DNA of 10,599 bases from DAOTXK01 sp034430555 (lineage in GTDB: Bacteria; Chloroflexota; Anaerolineae; Aggregatilineales; Ch27), in the NCBI GenBank assembly GCA_034430555.1, contig DAOUEM010000412.1:1-10599 (forward strand), given 5' to 3'. A model generated the notes under the pieces. The model did no database searches, was not told where the DNA came from, and was given only the letters and a program-made list of their open reading frames with translations. Positions 5,775 through 10,599 of the stretch are shown here, in pieces. The number at the start of each line of letters is the position of its first letter. Positions within the stretch are counted from its first letter, which is position 1. The translations under genes and the position numbers were made by a program.

Positions 5775-5847
5775 CGGATGTTCGGGTATTTGCTTGTGGC
5801 TTGCGCGATTCGTGACGCGGCTGCATTTAGTCAAAGGTCATAACGCT

Positions 5848-7458
5848 ATGTCAGTTTCTACTCTCGACGTGCTGCTCGCGGTAGCGCCGCCGCTTACCGT
5901 CCTGGTGTTAATGGTCGGGTTTCGCTGGGGGGGCAGCATGGCCGGGCCGGTCGGCTGGTTTGTGGCCGTGGTGATCGCAGCCTGGCGGTTTGGGGCGGGC
6001 CTGGACGTGATCGGGTACGCCCACGTGCGGTCGCTGGTCCTCACGGTGGACGTGGTGTATATCGTCTGGGCGGCGCTGCTGCTCTATCACGTGGTGGACC
6101 AGGCGGGTGCGCTCCAGGTGATCGCCGGCTGGTTCACCAACCTCACCGGCAACGACGTGCTGCGTGTGCTGTTATTGGGATGGGTGTTCACCTCGTTTTT
6201 GCAGGGCGTGGGTGGCTTTGGCGTGCCGGTGGCCGTGGCCGCGCCGCTGCTGGTCGGCCTGGGGCTGACGCCGCTGGCGGCGGTGGTCGTGCCGTCGATC
6301 GGGCACGCCTGGGCGGTGACCTTTGGCTCGCTGGCCTCGTCCTTTATCGCCCTGATCGGCGTCACCGGCATGGACCCCGACCTGCTGGCTCCCCCGGCGG
6401 CGCTGCTGCTGGGCTGCGCCTCTTTTGGCTGCGGACTGCTGGCGGCTCATGCCTACGCGGGCTGGCGCGGCGTACGCCAGGCGTTGCCGGCCGTCGTGAT
6501 CATCGGCCTGGTGATGGCCCTGGGCCAGTACGTCCTGGCCACCAACGGGCTGTGGAACATCGGCGCAGCCGGCGGATCGCTGGCCGGGCTGGCGGTGGGG
6601 CTGTGGGTGACCCGCTGGCCGTTCTACCGCCGCTCCGGGGAGGCGCCAGCGCCAGTGCAGCCAACCCCTGAACCGGCGGCTGCGCCGGCGGCGGCTGCGC
6701 CCGCTGTGAACCGGCCGACGCCCTCCTTCTCGATGGCGATTGCCGGGTACAGCATCCTGGTGATACTGGCCGTGCTCATTAAGGGTATCGAGCCGATCAA
6801 AAACGCGCTCGGCCAGGTGAGGGTGGTCATGCCGGTGCCGGAGGTGCAGACGTCGCTGGGCTGGATTACCGCCGCCGCGCCGGACCTGGGCCTTGGCGTT
6901 GTCGGCCATACCGGGGCCGTGCTGCTTATCAGCGCCGTCTTCGCCTATATCCTGTACCGCTGGCGCGGGTACTTCAAAGCCGGTGCGGAGCGGGCCATTC
7001 TCACCGGCACGGTGAAACAGGGCATCCGCCCGGCATTGGGAATCATGTCCATGGTGGGCATGGCCACCGTCATGACCAACGCCGGCATGACGCGCGCCCT
7101 GGCGGAATGGCTGTCCGGAGCGGTCCCGCCTGATCTCTACGCCTTTGTGTCGACGGCTATCGGCGCGCTGGGCGCTTTCATGACCGGCAGCAATACCAAC
7201 TCCAATGCGGTGTTTGCCGCGCTGCAAATGGACACGGCCCTGCTGCTTGGCCTGAGCGTGACGATGGTCCTTGGCGCGCAGACGGCCTCTGCCGCCATCG
7301 CCAGTTTGCTGGCCCCTGCCAAGATCATCGTCGGGGCGAGCACGGTCGGGCTGGGCGGCGACGAAGGCACGGTGCTGCGCCGCTTGCTGCTGTACGGCGG
7401 CGCGCTGCTGCTGCTGATCGCGACCCTGTCGTTTGTCTTTTTGCGGCTGGGTTATTGA
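5848..7458 (+). CDS. lctP: L-lactate/glycolate permease, LctP family
   Basis: This is an integral membrane carrier that probably imports lactate or glycolate with protons. The product from the ATG at 5848 has 536 residues, close to E. coli LldP (551) and GlcA (560). AAAGG (5833-5837) lies 10 nt upstream; an in-frame ATG at 5794 is rejected because the added 18 residues are charged and not family-like. There are about 12-14 hydrophobic helices. Family motifs include SFLQGVGGFGVPVAV (116-130), IGHAWAVTFGSLASSF (151-166) and TGSNTNSNAVFAALQMD (about 446-462). Residues 261-303 form an Ala/Pro-rich loop between membrane segments. The preceding intergenic region carries an array of 11-bp-phased repeats that may control it. 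The glycosylase gene follows after 40 nt. Family is secure; lactate versus glycolate cannot be told from sequence alone. Confidence 0.93.
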   Translation: MSVSTLDVLLAVAPPLTVLVLMVGFRWGGSMAGPVGWFVAVVIAAWRFGAGLDVIGYAHVRSLVLTVDVVYIVWAALLLYHVVDQAGALQVIAGWFTNLTGNDVLRVLLLGWVFTSFLQGVGGFGVPVAVAAPLLVGLGLTPLAAVVVPSIGHAWAVTFGSLASSFIALIGVTGMDPDLLAPPAALLLGCASFGCGLLAAHAYAGWRGVRQALPAVVIIGLVMALGQYVLATNGLWNIGAAGGSLAGLAVGLWVTRWPFYRRSGEAPAPVQPTPEPAAAPAAAAPAVNRPTPSFSMAIAGYSILVILAVLIKGIEPIKNALGQVRVVMPVPEVQTSLGWITAAAPDLGLGVVGHTGAVLLISAVFAYILYRWRGYFKAGAERAILTGTVKQGIRPALGIMSMVGMATVMTNAGMTRALAEWLSGAVPPDLYAFVSTAIGALGAFMTGSNTNSNAVFAALQMDTALLLGLSVTMVLGAQTASAAIASLLAPAKIIVGASTVGLGGDEGTVLRRLLLYGGALLLLIATLSFVFLRLGY

Positions 7459-7498
7459 GGTTGGCCCTGCCGCGCGTTTCACGACAGGACGGCCCCTT

Positions 7499-8002
7499 AT
7501 GGCCACAACGCCCCCGGTGCTGCCGGATGTGCTCCAACCAGATTTGAAGGTGGTTTTCTGCGGGACGGCGGCCAGTCATGTGTCGGCCCGGCTGGGCGCG
7601 TATTATGCCAACCCCGGCAATGCCTTCTGGCGGACGCTTTTCCGTATCGGCCTGACTCCCCACCGGCTCGACCCCCAGGATTTCCGGACCGTGCTGAACT
7701 ACGGCATCGGCCTGACCGACCTGGCGAAGTACGAATCCGGCGTGGACGCGGCCCTTTCCCGCCAGGCCTTCGACGTCGACTCGTTTCTTGGCCGGATGCG
7801 GCGGTATCGACCGGCGGTGGTGGCCTGCACCAGCAAGACGGCCGGTCAGGCCTGGGCCGGTCGCCCGGTCGCTTATGGCCGCCAGCCGGAGACGATCGGC
7901 GAGTCGGTGGTCTTCGTGCTGCCGTCGCCTTCCGGGGCGGCCCGCCGCTATTGGGACGAAGCCGAGTGGCAGGCCCTGGCGACCTATGTCCAGGCGTTGT
8001 AG
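7499..8002 (+). CDS. mug: Mug/TDG-type mismatch-specific DNA glycosylase with altered active-site motif
   Basis: Mug-family enzymes remove uracil, ethenocytosine or related bases from mismatched DNA. The 167 residues match E. coli Mug (168). The ATG at 7499 has AGGA 9 nt upstream; the in-frame ATG at 7433 lies inside lctP and adds a non-family tail. Clear family landmarks are LKVVFCGTAAS (16-26), YYANPGNAFWRTLFRIGLTP (35-54), the GIGLTDLAK segment (69-77) and VLPSPSGAARR (140-150). In E. coli Mug the first motif is GINPG with catalytic Asn18; here it reads GTAAS, with Ala24 at that place. Many bacterial relatives carry a similar GTAA form, so this is likely a subfamily rather than a dead enzyme, but its activity cannot be assumed. 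It is probably cotranscribed with lctP, and a terminator follows. Confidence 0.85.
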   Translation: MATTPPVLPDVLQPDLKVVFCGTAASHVSARLGAYYANPGNAFWRTLFRIGLTPHRLDPQDFRTVLNYGIGLTDLAKYESGVDAALSRQAFDVDSFLGRMRRYRPAVVACTSKTAGQAWAGRPVAYGRQPETIGESVVFVLPSPSGAARRYWDEAEWQALATYVQAL

Positions 8003-8026
8003 GCGCGTTTGCGCGCCCCTGTTTTT
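8002..8026 (+). terminator. Probable intrinsic terminator after mug
   Basis: GGCGCG (8002-8007) pairs with CGCGCC (8012-8017) around a TTTG loop, then CCTGTTTTT follows. The U-tract starts 4 nt after the stem, which is slightly loose. The left arm begins at the last base of the stop codon. The next promoter follows immediately, which supports a transcription-unit boundary. Confidence 0.6.
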
Positions 8027-8051
8027 CAGGACCTGGGCGCAGTGTTACAAT
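8023..8051 (+). promoter_or_regulatory. Extended -10 promoter of the small membrane protein/CAP operon
   Basis: TGTTACAAT (8043-8051) is an extended -10 element. TTTTCA (8023-8028), 17 bp upstream of TACAAT, has 4 of 6 bases of the -35 consensus and overlaps the terminator U-tract. The predicted leader to 8131 is about 73 nt. The 15-mer 8037-8051 differs by one base from 716-730. Confidence 0.55.
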
Positions 8052-8100
8052 GTGGCGGGAATTCGCCCTGAGCTGTCTCGTCGATTGGCTAAACGGGTAA

Positions 8101-8118
8101 AGGCGGCGAGATCCGCCT
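8101..8118 (+). promoter_or_regulatory. Leader hairpin directly abutting a ribosome binding site
   Basis: AGGCGG (8101-8106) and CCGCCT (8113-8118) form a perfect 6-bp stem with a 6-nt loop. The ribosome binding site GGAGAGG (8119-8125) begins at the next base, 5 nt before the ATG at 8131. The stem leaves the site exposed but adjacent, so it could protect the leader or modulate translation. Confidence 0.45.
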
Positions 8119-8130
8119 GGAGAGGTTATC

Positions 8131-8304
8131 ATGACCACCTTCAAAACGCGCCACAAGCTGGCCATCCAGGGGGCGGCCCTGCTGCTGACCGTGATCGCCA
8201 CGATCCCGATCTACCTGGGTTTGCAGGGTGGGGCCGAGGCGCTGGCCTGGGCCGGGCTGATCGCGGTTGCTCTCGGCATGGGACTCGGGCTGTGGGTCAG
8301 CTAA
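8131..8304 (+). CDS. Small two-helix membrane protein, 57 residues, unknown function
   Basis: I do not recognise a family. An ATG at 8131 with an excellent ribosome site (GGAGAGG, 5 nt away) opens 57 codons ending in TAA at 8302-8304. The start MTTFKTRHKL is basic. It is followed by a hydrophobic helix (about 11-31, AIQGAALLLTVIATIPIYLG), a short GGAEA turn, and a second hydrophobic helix (about 37-56, ending in GMGLGLWVS). By the positive-inside rule the N-terminus is probably cytoplasmic, giving a hairpin topology. A candidate promoter precedes it, and the next gene starts 13 nt before its stop, so the two are probably translationally coupled. It may support export or function of the CAP protein, but this is only inference from position. 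Confidence 0.72.
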   Translation: MTTFKTRHKLAIQGAALLLTVIATIPIYLGLQGGAEALAWAGLIAVALGMGLGLWVS

Positions 8305-9071
8305 AGCGGCGGCTGTGCCTGGCGCTGCTGCTGGCGCTGCTCGTCGGTGGGCTGCCCCTGCGCGCGCAGGGCCTGGCGGCTTACCTGTTCGAGCAGATCA
8401 ATGCCCTGCGCCAGTCGGTGGGCCTGCCGCCGTACCTGTATAACGTTCACCTGGCGACGGCGGCCCAGGCCCACAGCGATGACATGGCCGCTCAACAGTA
8501 CGTCACCCACCAGGGTTCGGACGGCTTGACGGCCCGCGAGCGTGCCCTGGCGGCAGGGTATCCCGCCGGCGGGGTCGCCAGCGAAAATATCTACGGCGGC
8601 ATGGGCGGCCCCGAATCGGCCTTCAACTGGTGGCTGGAATCGCCCGTACATTACGAGCAGTTGACGGCTACCTATTTTGCCGAGATCGGCATCGGGGTGG
8701 CGACCGGCGGCGACGGCTGGGCCTATTACACCCTGGTCTTTGGGATGCCGCCCGGCGGCCCGCCGACCCTCACGCCGGAGCCGACCGCGCCTCCGCCCAC
8801 GGCGACTCCCATCCCGCCGCCGGCCACGGTTACGCCGCCCTCACCGGCGGTGACGCTGCCCCCCGTGACGGTAGTGGTCGTCGTTCCCCTGGGCAGCACG
8901 GCTACCCCGGATCCCACTCCCACCTCAGACGCAAATGCAGGCCCTTCGTACACGTTCGTGCCGGTCGAGGGCCCGTCAGCGATCAGTGGGGCAATCGGGG
9001 CAGGATGTGTTATGCTGGTGGGCGTGTTTAGCGTCAGTATAGCGCTGTGGATCTGGTGGCGCAGCAGTTAA
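8292..9071 (+). CDS. Secreted, C-terminally anchored CAP-domain (SCP/PR1, YkwD-like) protein
   Basis: CAP-domain proteins are extracytoplasmic and of varied, often unknown, function. GTG at 8292 is preferred: it begins a signal peptide (MGQLKRR, hydrophobic core, cleavage near LRAQG at 26-27) and overlaps the upstream gene by 13 nt. Upstream in-frame sequence is a shadow of mug. The CAP domain covers about 28-152: QAHSDDMA with H61, VTHQGSDGLTARERALAAGY, SENIYGG with E98, WWLESPVHYEQL with E116 and H120, and EIGIGV then WAYYTLVFG. These positions match the usual His/Glu cavity residues. Residues 153-225 are Pro/Thr-rich with a valine run. A final hydrophobic segment (about 231-256) ends in WWRSS and should anchor the protein, leaving the CAP domain outside. 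The dehydrogenase gene follows after 30 nt. Domain assignment is secure, start moderately so. Confidence 0.86.
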   Translation: MGQLKRRLCLALLLALLVGGLPLRAQGLAAYLFEQINALRQSVGLPPYLYNVHLATAAQAHSDDMAAQQYVTHQGSDGLTARERALAAGYPAGGVASENIYGGMGGPESAFNWWLESPVHYEQLTATYFAEIGIGVATGGDGWAYYTLVFGMPPGGPPTLTPEPTAPPPTATPIPPPATVTPPSPAVTLPPVTVVVVVPLGSTATPDPTPTSDANAGPSYTFVPVEGPSAISGAIGAGCVMLVGVFSVSIALWIWWRSS

Positions 9072-9101
9072 GCGCCGCCCCGCGAAGGAGAATATTCTGG
9101 C

Positions 9102-10130
9102 ATGGACAATCCGATCAACGTGTTGGTCACCCTCAATATGGATGAGGAACTGCTGGAGCGCATCGAAGCGATCTCCCCCCGCCTGCAGGTGACCATGCAG
9201 CCTGTCCATTCCGCTGCCGAAATCCCTCCCGATGTCTGGGATGACGTCAATGTGTTGTTCACGGGTTCGGTGCTGCCAGACCGGGAGATGGCGCCTAACC
9301 TCCGCTGGGTGCAGGTTATCTCGGCGGGCGTGGATTCGCTGCTGGACAACGTCTTATTCGAAGACAAAGACGTGATCCTGACCACGGCCAGCGGCATCCA
9401 CGCGGTGACCATGGCCGAATACGCCCTGGCCATGATGCTGGCCTTTGCCCACCGTCTGCCCCTGATGATCGAGCGGCAGGTCGCCCATGACTGGCCGAAA
9501 GACCGGGAAAAGTTCAAGATGTTCGAGGCGGTTTCCTTGCGGGAGGCGACGCTGGGTATCGTCGGCTACGGCAGCATTGGCCGGGAGCTGGCACGGTTGG
9601 CGCGGGCCTTCGGTATGGAGGTGCTGGCCATCAAGCGCGACGCCATGCAGCCGGCCAGCAAAGCCGAGTACGCCGTGCCCGACACCGGCGACCCGGACGG
9701 GTCGATGGCCCACCGGTTGTATCCGCCCCAGGCGCTGAAGTCCATGTGCAAAGAGTGTGATTACGTGGTTGTGCTCATGCCACTCACGCCGGAGACCGAG
9801 GGGATGTTCGACGCCGAGACCATCGCCGCTATGAAACCGGGTGCGGTGCTGGTCAACCTGGGGCGGGGCGGTATCGTGGACGAGGATGCGCTGCTCGATG
9901 CCCTCGAAGCGGAGACTCTCGGCGGCGCGGGTTTTGACGTCTTCGCATCGGAGCCGCTGCCGGAGGATAGTCCGCTGTGGGACGCGCCCAATTTCATCAT
10001 CAGCCCGCATATCGCCGGCAGCATGCCCAATTACTATAGCAAAGCCGCCGACGTCTTCGTGCAGAACCTGGAGCGTTTCCTGGCGAATCGGGAGCTTATC
10101 AACACCGTCGACTGGGAGCGGGGCTACTAG
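9102..10130 (+). CDS. D-2-hydroxyacid dehydrogenase (NAD(P)-dependent)
   Basis: This cytoplasmic oxidoreductase interconverts a 2-keto acid and a D-2-hydroxy acid, for example glyoxylate/glycolate or hydroxypyruvate/glycerate. The 342 residues are near the family length. The nucleotide-binding motif is GYGSIG (155-160). The catalytic set is R255 (VNLGRGGIVDE), E284 (SEPLPEDSPLW) and H303 (SPHIAG). At the end of the second beta strand the usual Asp is replaced by Lys-Arg (VLAIKRD, 174-180), which suggests NADPH preference. An insertion around 184-212 is longer than in typical members. AAGGAG (9085-9090) lies 11 nt before the ATG at 9102. It is the last gene of the unit starting at 8131. Fold and catalysis are secure; substrate is not, though reductase activity on glyoxylate-like acids is plausible. 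Confidence 0.92.
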   Translation: MDNPINVLVTLNMDEELLERIEAISPRLQVTMQPVHSAAEIPPDVWDDVNVLFTGSVLPDREMAPNLRWVQVISAGVDSLLDNVLFEDKDVILTTASGIHAVTMAEYALAMMLAFAHRLPLMIERQVAHDWPKDREKFKMFEAVSLREATLGIVGYGSIGRELARLARAFGMEVLAIKRDAMQPASKAEYAVPDTGDPDGSMAHRLYPPQALKSMCKECDYVVVLMPLTPETEGMFDAETIAAMKPGAVLVNLGRGGIVDEDALLDALEAETLGGAGFDVFASEPLPEDSPLWDAPNFIISPHIAGSMPNYYSKAADVFVQNLERFLANRELINTVDWERGY

Positions 10131-10231
10131 CGGGCCAGCCGCGCCCGATCCGGCGCAACTTAACGGGTCTTTCCGCGTATAACACTGTAGAACATCGTTG
10201 GACAATATGCCGATTATTGGAGAGTAGACCA

Positions 10232-10537
10232 ATGGCCGAAAACGAAACGCAGGACCCCAACGTCGAAGAAGAAATCCTCCGCGAGGAAGGTGAATCGGTG
10301 CTGGATGCCTTTGTGCGCTATCAGCGCGAGGCAGCAAAAGAAGGGCGTAAGGCGATAGAAGCGTTCATCCCTCCCGACGTCCGGGCGCATGGCCGCGAGG
10401 CCAAACGCAACTTCCGGCGCGCCTTCAAGGTGCTGCTGGAAGGCATCGCCGAACGCATCGAGTTGCCGGAAGAGGACGAGGGCATACCGCCGGTCAGTTC
10501 TACCGGCAAGACCAAGGTTAAGGTCGAAGTCACCTAA
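10232..10537 (+). CDS. Small charged protein of unknown function, 101 residues
   Basis: I do not recognise a family. ATG at 10232 is chosen because GGAG (10219-10222) lies 9 nt upstream; an in-frame TTG at 10217 would overlap that site. The N-terminal 20 residues are acidic (MAENETQDPNVEEEILREE). The centre is a run of amphipathic helix rich in Arg/Lys/Ala (RYQREAAKEGRKAIEAF, then RAHGREAKRNFRRAFKVLLE), broken at IPPDV. The end is acidic, then TGKTKVKVEVT. No signal peptide or membrane segment is present, so it is probably cytoplasmic; the helices could self-associate. It lies 101 nt after the dehydrogenase gene, and TATAAC (10178-10183) is a weak candidate -10. Good ribosome site and protein-like composition support a real gene. 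Confidence 0.78.
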   Translation: MAENETQDPNVEEEILREEGESVLDAFVRYQREAAKEGRKAIEAFIPPDVRAHGREAKRNFRRAFKVLLEGIAERIELPEEDEGIPPVSSTGKTKVKVEVT

Positions 10538-10540
10538 CAG

Positions 10541-10583
10541 GGTGACCGTCACCTGAAGTGTGATCGCTGGTGGCACCGGTCAC
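10541..10583. repeat. Imperfect inverted repeats after the last gene
   Basis: GTGACCG (10542-10548) pairs with CGGTCAC (10577-10583), and inside it CACC (10550-10553) can pair with GGTG (10569-10572). The left arm is also part of a small palindrome, GGTGACCGTCACC (10541-10553). No U-tract follows within the window, so a terminator call is not supported. Confidence 0.3.
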
Positions 10584-10599
10584 TTAGCGGACAGAGGCG

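Larger units (their letters stand above)
5453..5847. other. 395-bp intergenic regulatory region between divergent mpg and lctP
   Basis: No convincing gene was found here; the in-frame open stretches on both strands look non-coding. From left to right it holds a TACAAT near mpg and a GC-rich inverted repeat, GCCGCCG (5547-5553) against CGGCGGC (5559-5565). A bidirectional AT pocket follows, with TATAAT leftward at 5570-5575 and TATACT rightward at 5585-5590. Then come a perfect 11-bp inverted repeat (5612-5641), a 21-nt purine tract (5646-5666), a palindromic TATTATAATA (5681-5690) and phased CCTACGC repeats (5711-5750). Base composition from 5646 to 5720 is clearly more AT-rich than the neighbouring genes. 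Confidence 0.7.

Noticed and set aside
5528..5815. 95-codon rightward open frame from TTG in the intergenic region
   Set aside because: No ribosome site at its start, protein unlike a folded domain, and it spans the inverted repeats; only the part after the orphan ribosome site was kept as a low-interest note.
6172..7506. 444-codon leftward open frame opposite lctP
   Set aside because: A GC-rich shadow: Gln/Arg/His-heavy composition, no recognisable motif, and antisense to a clear permease gene.
1..8002. DNA-repair island (xseA, mpg, mug)
   Set aside because: The three genes are on different strands, in separate units and interspersed with fabI, peptidases and a permease; nothing ties them together.
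8320..8346. CTG-rich, repeat-like stretch
   Set aside because: It encodes the Leu/Ala core of the CAP protein signal peptide; codon bias explains it.
10131..10147. CGGGC/GCCCG stem after the dehydrogenase gene as a terminator
   Set aside because: Five base pairs, 7-nt loop, no following U-tract.

Overview
The window looks like chromosomal DNA of a GC-rich bacterium, most likely a Chloroflexota (Anaerolineae-like) member. This is inference from the high GC content, the frequent GTG starts, and three secreted proteins with a signal peptide and a low-complexity Pro/Thr tail (two metallopeptidases and a CAP protein). No phage, IS, CRISPR, tRNA or rRNA signal was seen.

Left part, 1-1099. The 5' half of xseA (exodeoxyribonuclease VII large subunit) runs leftwards off the window from a GTG start at 691. 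A divergent small gene for an unrecognised 98-residue protein lies at 803-1099. Their candidate -10 elements overlap at 725-734. A strong intrinsic terminator (1118-1149) for the next, leftward block follows.

Leftward block, 1178-5452. In transcription order: an AAG/Mpg-type DNA-3-methyladenine glycosylase, enoyl-ACP reductase FabI with its own candidate promoter and strong ribosome binding site, then two tandem paralogous secreted zinc metallopeptidases of the Peptidase_MA (gluzincin) type. The block ends at the terminator near 1118-1149.

Intergenic region, 5453-5847 (395 bp). This is the most structured non-coding stretch. It contains a perfect 11-bp inverted repeat, a 21-nt purine tract with an orphan Shine-Dalgarno core, a palindromic TATAAT element, and three to four CCTACGC-like direct repeats spaced 11 bp apart in front of the permease gene. 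The repeats look like a binding array for a response regulator-type activator.

Right part, 5848-10599, all rightward. It holds an LctP-family lactate/glycolate permease and a Mug/TDG-type DNA glycosylase that lacks the canonical catalytic Asn, followed by a terminator. Next comes an operon with its own extended -10 promoter: a 57-residue membrane protein, an overlapping secreted CAP-domain protein with a C-terminal membrane anchor, and a D-2-hydroxyacid dehydrogenase. A 101-residue charged protein of unknown function ends the window.

The permease and the 2-hydroxyacid dehydrogenase could act on related 2-hydroxy acids, but they are not in one transcription unit. I did not find a convincing new multi-gene system. 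The best leads are the tandem secreted peptidases, the 5609-5755 regulatory region, the non-canonical Mug enzyme, and the small membrane protein/CAP pair.
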